A stretch of DNA of 64,000 nt from the NCBI GenBank assembly GCA_018222765.1, contig JAAEZT010000018.1:1-64000 (forward strand). The letters are read 5' to 3'. The position numbers were made by a program, and so were the translations under genes. This DNA comes from a bacterium. Lineage in GTDB: Bacteria > Verrucomicrobiota > Verrucomicrobiia > Verrucomicrobiales > Akkermansiaceae. Position 1 is the first letter of the stretch. The number at the start of each line of letters is the position of its first letter. The notes beneath the pieces were generated by a model. The model had not been told where the DNA came from and did no database searches. It was given only the letters and a program-made list of their open reading frames with translations. Of the stretch, positions 7,823 to 17,164 are shown piece after piece.

Positions 7823-9217
7823 ATGAGCATTACCTACAAGCCAGGCAAAAAACCTCATCCCAACGAGCACCGGCTCATCTTCAAAAACGTCGATCGCCGT
7901 GGCTGGAACCCTTCCATCAAACGTTACCTCAAAGAAGACGGATACGACACGCTTAAAAAAGCTCTCGAGATGGAGCCCAAAGATGTCATCAACGAGGTGA
8001 AAACTTCCGGCCTTCGTGGTCGCGGAGGCGCGGGATTCCCAACCGGTATCAAGTGGGGTTTCATCCCACCCAACAACACCAAGCCGGTCTACCTCATCTG
8101 CAACTGCGACGAATCCGAACCCGGCACATTCAAAGATCGCTACATCGTTCACCAAGACCCGCACCAGTTGATCGAAGGCATGGTCATCTCCGCGCACGCC
8201 GTCGGTGCGCACACCGCTTACATTTATATTCGCGAAGAATTCCCCGAAGCAGCCATCACCCTCGAAAAAGCGATCCAAGAAGCCAAAGATAACAACTTCC
8301 TCGGCAAAAACATCCTTGGATCCGGGTTCGATCTCGAAATCTACGTTCACCGTGGCGCCGCGGCCTACATTTGCGGTGAAGAAACCGGCCTTATCGAGTC
8401 ACTCGAAGGCAAACGCCCCTACCCGAGAATCAAGCCACCGTATTTCCCGGCCGCCATCGGTCTCTACATGGCACCGACCATCGTCAACAATGTCGAGTCC
8501 CTCTGCCACGTCGTGCATATCATGCGAATGGGCGGCGAGGAATACGTCAAACTTGGCACACCACGCAACTCGGGCACCCGCATCCTCTGCGTATCCGGCG
8601 ACGTCAAGGAACCCGGATATTTTGAAGTCGAAGTCGGCAAGATCACCTTCCGCGAACTCCTCTACGATATGTGTGGCGGACCCAAAGACGGGCGCGAATT
8701 CAAAGCAGTCATTCCTGGTGGCTCCTCTTCCAAGATTCTTCGCTGCAACGAAACTTTCAAAATCGGACGTGGCGACGATGCCAAGGACATGGACTTCTGG
8801 GACATTCCACTCGATTTCGACACCCTCGCGGCAGCCGGTTCAATGGCTGGCTCCGGTGGCGTGATTGTCATGGACGACTCACGACGCATGTCCTGGGTTC
8901 TCAACAACATCACCCACTTCTACGCCCACGAATCCTGCGGACAATGTACGCCATGTCGCGAAGGCTCTACTTGGATGAAGAAAGTTTCCGATCGTATCGA
9001 AGACGGCACTGCCACCCCGACCGACGTCGATACGCTCGAGCAAATTGCCTACCAGATCGACGGCAAGACTGTTTGCGCCTTTGGAGAAGCCTCCGCCTGG
9101 CCGGTCGAAGCGATGATCGACAAATTCCGTGACGAACTCATTGGGGAAACCTCTGAAGATAACGATTTCAAATCGAAGGAAAGGATCGAGCAGGAGAAAT
9201 TCCTCTCCAGTGTCTAA
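7823..9217 (+). CDS. nuoF: NADH-quinone oxidoreductase subunit F (51 kDa)
   Basis: FMN- and NADH-binding subunit of complex I that takes the hydride from NADH. The 464-aa product has the glycine-rich GLRGRGGAGFPTGIKW motif near residue 58, CNCDESEPGTFKDR (FMN site), the GEETGLIESLEGKRPYPR block, and the N3 [4Fe-4S] ligands in ESCGQCTPCREGSTW plus a later Cys in KTVCAFGE. I chose the ATG at 7823 over the in-frame TTG at 7811 immediately after the nuoE stop. The downstream gene begins right after its stop codon, where nuoG would be expected. Confidence 0.96.
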   Translation: MSITYKPGKKPHPNEHRLIFKNVDRRGWNPSIKRYLKEDGYDTLKKALEMEPKDVINEVKTSGLRGRGGAGFPTGIKWGFIPPNNTKPVYLICNCDESEPGTFKDRYIVHQDPHQLIEGMVISAHAVGAHTAYIYIREEFPEAAITLEKAIQEAKDNNFLGKNILGSGFDLEIYVHRGAAAYICGEETGLIESLEGKRPYPRIKPPYFPAAIGLYMAPTIVNNVESLCHVVHIMRMGGEEYVKLGTPRNSGTRILCVSGDVKEPGYFEVEVGKITFRELLYDMCGGPKDGREFKAVIPGGSSSKILRCNETFKIGRGDDAKDMDFWDIPLDFDTLAAAGSMAGSGGVIVMDDSRRMSWVLNNITHFYAHESCGQCTPCREGSTWMKKVSDRIEDGTATPTDVDTLEQIAYQIDGKTVCAFGEASAWPVEAMIDKFRDELIGETSEDNDFKSKERIEQEKFLSSV

Positions 9218-9526
9218 ATGGAACTCTCCGGTATCCTCTCCATCATTGGCTTCGCCTTTCTTGGCGTCTCCTGTGGAGGTGGACCCAACGTCCAGGTCGT
9301 TGACACCTCGGGGAATCCTATCCAGGAAGCCACCATCGTTCCTATGACCCGTTCATACAACAAGCCGGCTAGTCAAACTGACACCCGGGGAGAAGCTCGT
9401 ATCTATCAAGACTTCCCGAAGATCGAATGGCTTACCGTCACCAAGCGCGGCTACCACTCCGCCCACGTCAGCTTTGACCAACCAAAGCCCATGACGGTGA
9501 CCTTGAGACCCGCCACTACGGAGTAA
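9218..9526 (+). CDS. Small secreted or lipoprotein-like protein, carboxypeptidase-regulatory-like fold
   Basis: A 102-aa protein whose ATG directly follows the nuoF TAA, so it is probably translated from the same message. The N-terminus is hydrophobic up to Cys19 (GFAFLGVSC), a weak lipobox because Gly rather than Leu stands at -3. The mature part, VQVVDTSGNPIQEATI through LTVTKRGYHSAHVSF, follows the beta-sandwich pattern of carboxypeptidase-regulatory-like domains. Its presence in a nuo operon is unexpected and may be incidental. It overlaps the convergent trhO by 11 bp. Function is unknown. Confidence 0.7.
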   Translation: MELSGILSIIGFAFLGVSCGGGPNVQVVDTSGNPIQEATIVPMTRSYNKPASQTDTRGEARIYQDFPKIEWLTVTKRGYHSAHVSFDQPKPMTVTLRPATTE

Positions 9527-10427
9527 ACTCCGCCGCCGTCCCCATTCGGTGAACTTCCTTACAGATCGGATCGCAATAGCGTCCCGACTTTTCCTCGCAA
9601 TCCTTGCATACAATAAACTGGGCATTGCATGGCTGCCAAAGACAGTTGCGATAACGAATCGACGGCAATCCACACGAAACACACGTGGAGACCAACTTCG
9701 CTCCCGCCGTCCGATTCACCGGCACGGTTAAGCGTTCATCGAAGACATAGCATTCCCCCTCAAACCCCTCGCCCTTCGCTTCAGGATCTTTCCCGTAAGT
9801 CACGATCCCTCCATCCAGCTGGTAGACATCTTCTAGGCCCTCTTTTAAAAGAAAGCCACTGAATTTCTCGCAGCGAATTCCGCCCGTGCAGTAGGTAAGA
9901 ATCTTTTTGCCCTCCAATTCATCGCGATGGTCACGCACCCACTTGGGCATATCTCGAAAACTCGCCACCGGTGGAAGCATCGCCCCCTCGAATCGCCCTA
10001 CCTCCCACTCGTAATCATTTCGAGCATCGATCAAAACGATATTATCCTCCTTGATCGCTTCCTTCCACTCGGCTGGCTTCAAATGGGTTGCGGTGAGCTC
10101 CTCGGGGCTGAAATCCTCTTCGCCCAGCCCCAAAGTCACCACCTCATCCCGCACTTTGATCGATAGCTTGGGGAAAACATGCCCCTCCGACGGGTCAATT
10201 TTCCAGGCAATCTCTGCGGTGAGAGGATCTTTATCCAGTGTCTCACGGTATTTCTTACAATCCGCCGCCGTACCAGAAACCGTGCCGTTAATCCCCTCCG
10301 CAGCGATGAGAATCCGCCCTTTCAACCCCAACTGGCAGCAAAGTTTTCGATGCTCTTCAGCATAAGCGTCCGGATCGGCGATCCGACAATATTTATAGTA
10401 AAGCAATACCTCGAATGGAGCACTCAT
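9516..10427 (-). CDS. trhO: tRNA uridine(34) hydroxylase, rhodanese domain (UPF0176/TrhO)
   Basis: Members of this family form 5-hydroxyuridine at tRNA position 34. From the ATG at 10427 the product is 303 aa: an N-terminal acylphosphatase-like domain containing GRILIAAEGINGTVSG (residues 37-52), a rhodanese domain (about 120-225) with the active-site Cys180 in YCTGGIRCEKFSGFL, and a C-terminal Cys-rich tail with CxxC pairs that probably binds zinc. The open frame continues upstream, but only the later ATG gives the family N-terminus. It diverges from moxR across a 287-bp gap and overlaps the preceding convergent gene by 11 bp. Confidence 0.93.
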   Translation of the reverse strand: MSAPFEVLLYYKYCRIADPDAYAEEHRKLCCQLGLKGRILIAAEGINGTVSGTAADCKKYRETLDKDPLTAEIAWKIDPSEGHVFPKLSIKVRDEVVTLGLGEEDFSPEELTATHLKPAEWKEAIKEDNIVLIDARNDYEWEVGRFEGAMLPPVASFRDMPKWVRDHRDELEGKKILTYCTGGIRCEKFSGFLLKEGLEDVYQLDGGIVTYGKDPEAKGEGFEGECYVFDERLTVPVNRTAGAKLVSTCVSCGLPSIRYRNCLWQPCNAQFIVCKDCEEKSGRYCDPICKEVHRMGTAAEFTP

Positions 10428-10575
10428 GGGACGAACCTTCTTTGGCAGATTCGCTCCAAAAAATCCAGTGCGGTCTCGCCCAAAATTCCCTGCGCAGGAA
10501 AGACCTCCTATTTCTTGAGAGAAACCCACCAGATCGCTTGCCAAGGTCGGTCGCCCCTGTAGTCTTCCCTCTAGA

Positions 10576-10604
10576 TTGGAAACGAGGAAACTCTCTTCTT
10601 ATTA
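10576..10604 (+). promoter_or_regulatory. Candidate promoter upstream of moxR
   Basis: In the trhO/moxR divergent gap: TTGGAA (10576-10581), 17 bp, TTATTA (10599-10604). This is the best sigma-70-like spacing I find between 10428 and 10714, about 110 bp before the moxR ATG. Weak, motif-only evidence. Confidence 0.22.
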
Positions 10605-10714
10605 GTCGAAGAAAAAAGCGCCCCGGCTCCGTATCCCACAGACAAGTCTCCCCCTCCCATCCGCTCTTAAAGAAATCGTTTCCAAATCCACCGACGACCA
10701 CTCCAATTCTTATC

Positions 10715-11935
10715 ATGCTTGAATCCACTTCTCCCAGCACTTTTCGAAAAGCACCACCGGCCCGCCCCATCGAGCGATCCAAAGTCGAATATCAAATCCC
10801 GATCGAAACTCTCTCCGCTCCCGAAGTGAAGAAACAAGAATCCGCTCCAGAAAAGGAAGCCTCCGACGAATCCACTCCTGCGCCTGCCAAGGAAGCCCCA
10901 GCCGAAAGCACGCCCGCTCCGGCTGCGCCACCGGAAAGCCTCGAGGCCGACGACGTCGCTGCCATTGATCAACTCGGTAAAGTCTATCAAGACCTCAAAA
11001 CCGAACTCGGTAAAACCATTATCGGCCAGGAGAACGTCATCGAGGAACTCGCGATTTGTCTCTTTGCCCGCGGTCACGGACTCCTCATGGGTGTTCCTGG
11101 TCTCGCCAAAACCCTCCTCGTTTCCTCGGTCGCGGAAACCCTCCATCTGAATTTCAACCGAATTCAATTCACGCCCGACCTCATGCCCGCCGACATTTCT
11201 GGAACGGACATTATCCAAGACAACGGCGATGGTGGTAAACGCCAATTCGAATTCGTCAAAGGCCCCGTTTTTTCCAACGTCGTGCTCGCTGATGAGATTA
11301 ACCGGGCACCCGCCAAGACCCAGTCCGCCATGCTGGAGGCGATGCAGGAACGCCACGTCACTGTCCTTGGCCGAACCTACAAACTCGATGCGCCTTTCTT
11401 CGTCCTCGCGACGCAGAACCCCGTCGAGCAAGAGGGAACCTATCCTCTTCCCGAGGCACAGCTTGACCGCTTCATGTTCCTCATCGATGTCGACTACCCA
11501 ACTGCCGCCGAGGAAAAACGTATTGCCCGCGAAACAACCGGAGCTGACAAGGAACCTCTCAAGGCACTCCTTACCGGAGAAGAAGTTCTCAAATACCAAA
11601 GCCTCGTCCGCCGCGTTCCCGTGCCCGATCATATTTACGACTATGCCGTTGAGATTGTCCGGCGGACCCGTCCCGATGGCGAAGATGCCCCGGAGTGGAT
11701 CAAGGAATATGTGGGTTGGGGCGCCGGACCGCGTGCCGTGCAGTATCTCATTCTCGGTTGCAAAGCCCGCGCTGCGCTTCGTGGAACCTACATGGCTTCC
11801 CTCGAAGACATCGAAGCCGTCGCCCAGCCCGTTCTCAGCCACCGTGTTCTCACGAACTTTGCCGCCGAGTCCCAAGGAATGACCTCCAAGAAGATCGTCA
11901 AACGCCTCGTCGAAGAGATGCGGGAGGATTATTAA
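10715..11935 (+). CDS. MoxR-family AAA+ ATPase
   Basis: A 406-aa MoxR ATPase, a chaperone-like AAA+ protein that normally works with VWA-domain partners. The N-terminal 80 residues are a Pro/Ala/Glu-rich disordered extension. The ATPase core has Walker A GVPGLAKT (126-133), Walker B VVLADE (189-194), the INRAPAKTQSAMLEAMQE stretch, sensor region ATQNPVEQEGTYPL (232-245) and the C-terminal lid. The ATG at 10715 was chosen; the frame is open further upstream but that sequence is not family-like. It heads a four-gene operon with DUF58, BatA-like and VWA genes, the classical partners of MoxR. Confidence 0.93.
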   Translation: MLESTSPSTFRKAPPARPIERSKVEYQIPIETLSAPEVKKQESAPEKEASDESTPAPAKEAPAESTPAPAAPPESLEADDVAAIDQLGKVYQDLKTELGKTIIGQENVIEELAICLFARGHGLLMGVPGLAKTLLVSSVAETLHLNFNRIQFTPDLMPADISGTDIIQDNGDGGKRQFEFVKGPVFSNVVLADEINRAPAKTQSAMLEAMQERHVTVLGRTYKLDAPFFVLATQNPVEQEGTYPLPEAQLDRFMFLIDVDYPTAAEEKRIARETTGADKEPLKALLTGEEVLKYQSLVRRVPVPDHIYDYAVEIVRRTRPDGEDAPEWIKEYVGWGAGPRAVQYLILGCKARAALRGTYMASLEDIEAVAQPVLSHRVLTNFAAESQGMTSKKIVKRLVEEMREDY

Positions 11936-11976
11936 GATCCACCCGGAATCCCTCCTGACTTCCCCAGGCTTCCCGT

Positions 11977-12870
11977 ATGAAATACGACTTCCTCGACACT
12001 GACGTCCTCGCCCGACTTGGGGCGATCCCGTTGGAGTCCCGTTTTCCCATGGTGGGAAATGTCGCAGGACGTCACCGTTCTCCGCACCGGGGATCTTCCG
12101 TCGAATTCGCGGAATACCGCAAGTATGTTCCCGGTGACGACACCCGTCGTCTCGACTGGAAAGCCTACGCACGCTCCGACCGATACTACATTAAAGAGTT
12201 CGAGGCCGACACCAACCTGCGGGCCTATTTCGTTGTCGATACTTCCGGGTCGATGGATTTTACCTCAGGAGAAAACCCCTCCAAGATCGACTTCGCCAAG
12301 AAGATTGCCGCCACTCTGGCCTACCTCATCGTCAACCAGGGCGACTCCGCGGGACTCTCGTGTTGCAGCGAAAAGCTTCACCTCGAAATCCCACCGAGCC
12401 GACGCGCCGCCCAACTGCAGCACATTTTCGAAACCCTCAAAGACATCGAGCCTACCGGCGAAACCGGACTCGTTCACGCGCTCCACCAAATCGCCGAGAA
12501 AACCCAACAACGCGCTCTCGTCATTATCCTCTCCGACCTCTTCGTTGAGACCGAGAAGCTGGCCGACGCTCTCCAGCACCTTCGCTTCCGCAAGCACGAC
12601 ATCGCGATGTTCCATCTTCTCGATCCGCAGGAAGTGGATTTCCATTTCGAGCGACCTCATCGCTTTGTCGACCTTGAAGATGGTAGCGTCGTCGTAGCTG
12701 AACCGAACCTTATCGTCGACGAATACCACGAGGCTCTCCGCGAATTCCTCGAGACCGTGGAGACCAAGTGCCACAACGTGCATGCCGATTACCACCTTCT
12801 CCAAACCAACGCGAACTACGAAAAAGTCGTTTCCGATTTCATCACCTCACGCCTGACCAAAAAACGCTAG
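11977..12870 (+). CDS. DUF58 / VWA-like protein
   Basis: A 297-aa cytosolic protein of the DUF58 family. The signature EYRKYVPGDDTRRLDWKAYA lies at residues 46-65, followed by a VWA-like fold with an intact MIDAS-type DTSGSM (88-93). Such proteins are encoded next to MoxR ATPases in many bacteria and are presumed to be their partners. It sits 41 bp after moxR and 9 bp before the batA-like gene on the same strand. No signal peptide or membrane helix is present. Confidence 0.92.
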   Translation: MKYDFLDTDVLARLGAIPLESRFPMVGNVAGRHRSPHRGSSVEFAEYRKYVPGDDTRRLDWKAYARSDRYYIKEFEADTNLRAYFVVDTSGSMDFTSGENPSKIDFAKKIAATLAYLIVNQGDSAGLSCCSEKLHLEIPPSRRAAQLQHIFETLKDIEPTGETGLVHALHQIAEKTQQRALVIILSDLFVETEKLADALQHLRFRKHDIAMFHLLDPQEVDFHFERPHRFVDLEDGSVVVAEPNLIVDEYHEALREFLETVETKCHNVHADYHLLQTNANYEKVVSDFITSRLTKKR

Positions 12871-12879
12871 CCCTCCCAG

Positions 12880-14868
12880 TTGAATTTCCTTGTTCCAGCC
12901 GCCCTTCTTGGGCTTTTTGCCGCCGCTATTCCGGTGATCATTCACCTGCTCAACCGGCGGCGCTTCCGCACCATCAAATGGGCGGCAACAACCTTCTTAT
13001 TGAAAGCTTCCCGGGAGTCACGGGGCAAAAAGCGACTCAAACACATCCTAATTTTAGCCTGCCGGACGCTCGCCATCGCCGCGCTCATTTTTGCGGTTGC
13101 GCGTCCGCTCATCGGCAACTGGCTGGGCTGGGGCGGAGGCTCGGTGGAAACAGTGGTCCTCGTCCTCGACCGATCAGCCAGTATGGAAACCCGCGAGGGT
13201 GACGGCTCACCAAGTAGGCGCGAAGCCGTCGTCAATCGAATTGCCGACGCCATCAAAAACATGGGCTCCCCCCGCCTCGTTATCATCGATAGTGCCTCCG
13301 GAGAGATTCAAGACGTTCCCTCACCTGATGTCCTCCCCGAATTAACTTCAACCCAGGGCACCGACACACAAGCCGACATCCCTGTCTTGATTACTAAGGC
13401 CATCGACTACCTTCAGGAAACCAAGCCCGGGAAATCAGAAATTTGGGTCGCCTCGGATCTACAACGAAGCGATTGGCGTCCCGATGATTCGAGATGGCTC
13501 GCCATTCAAAGCGGCATCAAAGCGCTTCCCACCAAAACCTCGCTTCGTATTCTTGCCTCTGGATCCGAAATTATCCCGAACTACTCACTCGAACTTCTGG
13601 CCTCCCGCCGTATCGAGGACGACCTCCTTCTCGATCTCAAAATTTCCCGCAGCAAAGGCCAGTCCGAGGCCTCTATTCCACTCACTATTTCTCTGATGGG
13701 CGCCCGAAGCACCGATCCTGAACGCGTCACTATCAGCGGTCAGGAGGTTCGTCTACAAAAGCGTATCCCCCTCGGAGAGATTAAAGAAAGCGGATACGGC
13801 TGGGTCGGACTACAAACCGACAACAACCCGCGCGATAACGCCGTCTTTTTTGCCTTTGGCGAAAAAGAACCCGTCTATTCGTGGTTGGTCGCCGAAGATC
13901 CCTCCAGCGAAGTCGCCGGATACCTTCAAAGATCAGCCGCCCCAACCGGATTTGACCGCTTCAGCTGCGAAATCGTCTCCCCAGTTCAAACAACCAAAAT
14001 CAACTGGAGTACCGCGTCCCTCATAATTTGGCAGGCTCCGCTGCCCACCGGTGCCGTCGCCTCACAGATGGCGGAATTCGTAAAATCCGGTGGGTCCGCT
14101 ATTTTTTATCCGCCCGAGGAACCCTCTACAGAAGCAATCTTCGGAATGTCCTGGGGCCCCGTAATCAACGCTCCGGACGACGAGTTTTTCATCAACGGGG
14201 TCTGGACCCGCGACGACGGCCCGTGGCAGGACGGTCAAACCGGCACGCCCCTTCCGGTCAAGGAACTGAGAAGTATCAAACGCCGGAGCATTCAGGGCGA
14301 CGCCGCGACTCTCGCGGAATGGGATGACAAATCACCGCTGCTCCTTCGTCAGATCGATGGTGTTGGCACGGCTATTTTTGTCGGAACTCTTCCCGATGAC
14401 CGGTGGTCCAACATGGAATACACCGCGCTTCATCTCGTCGCAAACCAACGCATGATCCAACTTGGCACCGACCGCCTTCACGCCGGTTACCGCGCCATTG
14501 CTGGGAGCGAAAAGTCGCAAACGCAAGATGACGAAATTCGCTCCCGCCTAGACAACTTCGAAGACTACGAACCATCACTCGGACCTTACCGAAGTGGCGT
14601 CTACCGGCTCGGCGAACGCACCGTGGCCGTCAACCGCCCCAACAGCGAGGGGGATCTCGAACGGGTCAACGAGGAAAGCCTCGACAAACTTCTCGAGGAC
14701 ACGCCTTACTCACTTTTCGAAGACACCAAGACCAAGGACGACCTCATCAGCGAAGCTTGGAAAGCATTTTTGGTTGCCGTTCTTCTCTTCATGCTTGCTG
14801 AGGCAATCCTCTGCTTGCAGCCACGCCCCAGCGCTGCTCCCGTTACCAATCCCTCGCCCGCGTCGTGA
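12880..14868 (+). CDS. BatA-domain membrane protein with VWA domain
   Basis: A 662-aa protein starting at a TTG (12880), which gives the expected BatA start MNFLVPAALLGLFAAAIPVI. Residues 1-77 form the aerotolerance BatA-type domain with two membrane segments (about 5-25 and 57-77) and the basic linker HLLNRRRFRTIKW. A VWA domain follows with the MIDAS DRSAS (97-101). The long C-terminal part is probably periplasmic and ends with a third membrane helix near residue 635 (AFLVAVLLFMLAEAIL). It overlaps the next gene by four bases (GTGA), implying translational coupling. Confidence 0.9.
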   Translation: MNFLVPAALLGLFAAAIPVIIHLLNRRRFRTIKWAATTFLLKASRESRGKKRLKHILILACRTLAIAALIFAVARPLIGNWLGWGGGSVETVVLVLDRSASMETREGDGSPSRREAVVNRIADAIKNMGSPRLVIIDSASGEIQDVPSPDVLPELTSTQGTDTQADIPVLITKAIDYLQETKPGKSEIWVASDLQRSDWRPDDSRWLAIQSGIKALPTKTSLRILASGSEIIPNYSLELLASRRIEDDLLLDLKISRSKGQSEASIPLTISLMGARSTDPERVTISGQEVRLQKRIPLGEIKESGYGWVGLQTDNNPRDNAVFFAFGEKEPVYSWLVAEDPSSEVAGYLQRSAAPTGFDRFSCEIVSPVQTTKINWSTASLIIWQAPLPTGAVASQMAEFVKSGGSAIFYPPEEPSTEAIFGMSWGPVINAPDDEFFINGVWTRDDGPWQDGQTGTPLPVKELRSIKRRSIQGDAATLAEWDDKSPLLLRQIDGVGTAIFVGTLPDDRWSNMEYTALHLVANQRMIQLGTDRLHAGYRAIAGSEKSQTQDDEIRSRLDNFEDYEPSLGPYRSGVYRLGERTVAVNRPNSEGDLERVNEESLDKLLEDTPYSLFEDTKTKDDLISEAWKAFLVAVLLFMLAEAILCLQPRPSAAPVTNPSPAS

Positions 14869-17111
14869 ACAACTTCAACCTAGGACCGCTCCACTTCCAG
14901 ACGAATATTTTCGTTCTGGTATTCGTCGTGATCGTCCTGATCGCAACCGCAGGTCTTTGCGTCACCGCAGTCCGGCGCTCGGCCCGACCCAGGCGAACCG
15001 GAATCTTGGAGGCCATTCGCTTCGTCTGTGTTCTCTTCGTTTCCATTATGCTTCTCGGACCCGAGTGGCGCACCGTTCAAGAATCCGACCTCCAACCGGA
15101 AATCGTCATCGTGACGGACGAATCCCTCTCTATGAGCACGACCGATGCCCGTGTTCCCGAGGCCATGGAAAGTGAAGAACAAGTCATTACCCGCGAGAAG
15201 CTCGTCGACAACCTTCTCGCTTCGGAATTCTGGAAACCCTTCGAGGCAGAAAGTAAAAACCGCGTCACCCTTTCCACCTTCGGCGCCCCGCCTGTAGACA
15301 CCGACCCGGCTCTCCGCGCCATGGCCGGCACGGACATCAATGATGCCTTGCAGAAGATCCTCGAGGCGGGACGCAATCTCCGCGCCGTCGTTATGCTTGG
15401 AGACGGCGACTGGAACATCGGCAAGTCTCCGGTTGCGGCAGCCCAACAATTCCGTCTTAAAGATGTCCCGCTATACGCTTTGGGCACCGGATCCCAGCAA
15501 CGCCTCCCCGACCTTGATCTTGATTCGGTGAACGCTCCCACCTACGGTATTGTCGGTGAGAACGTGCAGATTCCATTCACCATTCAGTCCTCTTTGGGAC
15601 GCGATGTCCGCACCATCGTTCGCATTCGCAGCGACAGCGGAAAAGAACGCACCAAGGACATCACCATTCGCGCCAACTCCACGCATTATGATTCCATCTT
15701 GTGGCGAATTGAAAAAGAAGGCGCTTCCACTCTCAGCCTTAGCATCCCGACAACCAATGGTGAATTGGTGCAAAGCAACAACAGCCGTGATTTTATTATC
15801 AGTGGAAAACCGGAATCGATTAAAGTCCTCGTGGTGGAAACGCTTCCCCGCTGGGAATACCGTTTTATCCGCAACGCCCTCTCCCGTGACCCGGGTGTCG
15901 ATGTCGATTGCCTGCTCCTCCACCCCAACCTCGGCAAAGGTGACGGGCCCGACTATATTCAAGAGTTTCCCGAAAATCTCGAGGATCTCCAAAAATATGA
16001 TGTCGTTTTTGTCGGCGATGTCGGCCTTAGTGAAGACGGCGGATCCGGGCTCACCACCGAGCAGGCCAATCTGATCAAAGGACTCGTCGAAAATCAGGCT
16101 AGCGGTGTGGTTTTCATTCCGGGTGCACAGGGAAACCAATTCATGTTGGAAGAAACCGAACTCTACGACCTGATTCCGGTCATTCTCGACAAGGATAATC
16201 CAACGGGCCTCAGTGACTCCATCGATGCGTCGATGCGACTTACTTCCGAAGGTGAGAGGTCGCTGCTGACGATGCTCGGAGACGACGAAACCGAGAACGA
16301 ATTGATCTGGCAGGATCTTCCCGGATTCTATTGGCAAGCTCCTGTCGTGAAAGCCAAGGCAGGCACCACTGTTCTCGCCGTAAACGCCAATCGAAGCAAT
16401 GCCTCCGGACGTCTTCCCATCCTCGTCACTTCACGCGCCGGGGCCGGTAAGGTTCTCTACATGGCCACCGACTCCGCCTGGAGATGGCGTCGTGGTGTGG
16501 AAGACCTTTACCACTACCGTTTCTGGGGACAGGTCGCTCGTTGGATGTCCTACCAACGAAACATGGCCGCCGGAGAACGCGTTCGCCTTTTCTACACTCC
16601 CGAACGCCCCAAACCCGGCGACCCGGTTTTCCTTTCTGCCAACGCTTTTTCAGAAAACGGCGCTCCACTCACCGAAGGTAATCTTCAGATAGACCTCACC
16701 GCTCCAAACGGCACCAGCCAACGCATCGAACTCGCCCAAGACGACGCCTCCTGGGGTTCCTTCAGCGGACAGTTTAAAATCAGGCAGCCGGGAGCCTGGG
16801 GCGTCAAAGCCTTCATCGCCGGCGATGATTCAGCCTTCATCGAAACCAAAATCATTTCCCAAACCGACGACATCGAAAAAACAGGCCTTCCTGCTCGCTT
16901 CGAAGTCCTCGAAGAAATGACCAAGGTGTCACGCGGTCGACTCGTAACCGCTGCCCAATTGGAGGAATTAGTCAAAGAAATTAACGCCCTTCCCGAACCC
17001 CAGCCTCTTGTTGATTCAATCAAACTCTGGGCCCACTGGCTGGCTCCGACCATTCTCGTCATTCTCTTATCCCTCTTCTGGATGGGACGGAAATTGAACG
17101 GAACATTCTAG
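14865..17111 (+). CDS. Membrane-anchored VWA / glutamine-amidotransferase-like protein
   Basis: A 748-aa protein starting at GTG 14865, overlapping the preceding stop. Two N-terminal membrane helices (about 14-36 and 50-66) precede a VWA domain with TDESLS as the MIDAS (Asp85-x-Ser87-x-Ser89). An Ig-like segment (about 205-310) and a class-I glutamine-amidotransferase-like region (from about 315, IKVLVVETLPRWEYRFIRNA) follow; I see no obvious catalytic Cys triad in it. A C-terminal helix (LAPTILVILLSLFWMG) ends the protein. It completes the MoxR-DUF58-BatA-VWA operon; the set is thought to act on the envelope, but its substrate is unknown. Confidence 0.85.
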   Translation: MNNFNLGPLHFQTNIFVLVFVVIVLIATAGLCVTAVRRSARPRRTGILEAIRFVCVLFVSIMLLGPEWRTVQESDLQPEIVIVTDESLSMSTTDARVPEAMESEEQVITREKLVDNLLASEFWKPFEAESKNRVTLSTFGAPPVDTDPALRAMAGTDINDALQKILEAGRNLRAVVMLGDGDWNIGKSPVAAAQQFRLKDVPLYALGTGSQQRLPDLDLDSVNAPTYGIVGENVQIPFTIQSSLGRDVRTIVRIRSDSGKERTKDITIRANSTHYDSILWRIEKEGASTLSLSIPTTNGELVQSNNSRDFIISGKPESIKVLVVETLPRWEYRFIRNALSRDPGVDVDCLLLHPNLGKGDGPDYIQEFPENLEDLQKYDVVFVGDVGLSEDGGSGLTTEQANLIKGLVENQASGVVFIPGAQGNQFMLEETELYDLIPVILDKDNPTGLSDSIDASMRLTSEGERSLLTMLGDDETENELIWQDLPGFYWQAPVVKAKAGTTVLAVNANRSNASGRLPILVTSRAGAGKVLYMATDSAWRWRRGVEDLYHYRFWGQVARWMSYQRNMAAGERVRLFYTPERPKPGDPVFLSANAFSENGAPLTEGNLQIDLTAPNGTSQRIELAQDDASWGSFSGQFKIRQPGAWGVKAFIAGDDSAFIETKIISQTDDIEKTGLPARFEVLEEMTKVSRGRLVTAAQLEELVKEINALPEPQPLVDSIKLWAHWLAPTILVILLSLFWMGRKLNGTF

Positions 17112-17164
17112 ACCACAAAGGAGTCGCGGAGCCCGCGCCGCTTGTCAACCGAGCGTCACCATTC

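Noticed and set aside
10415-10714. 100-codon N-terminal extension of MoxR
   Set aside because: The frame is open but rich in Pro, Arg and Ser, overlaps trhO and has no homologous feature.
10667-12172. Open frame of 501 codons on the minus strand opposite moxR
   Set aside because: Shadow of moxR with low-complexity Gly/Asp/Glu composition and no recognisable motif.
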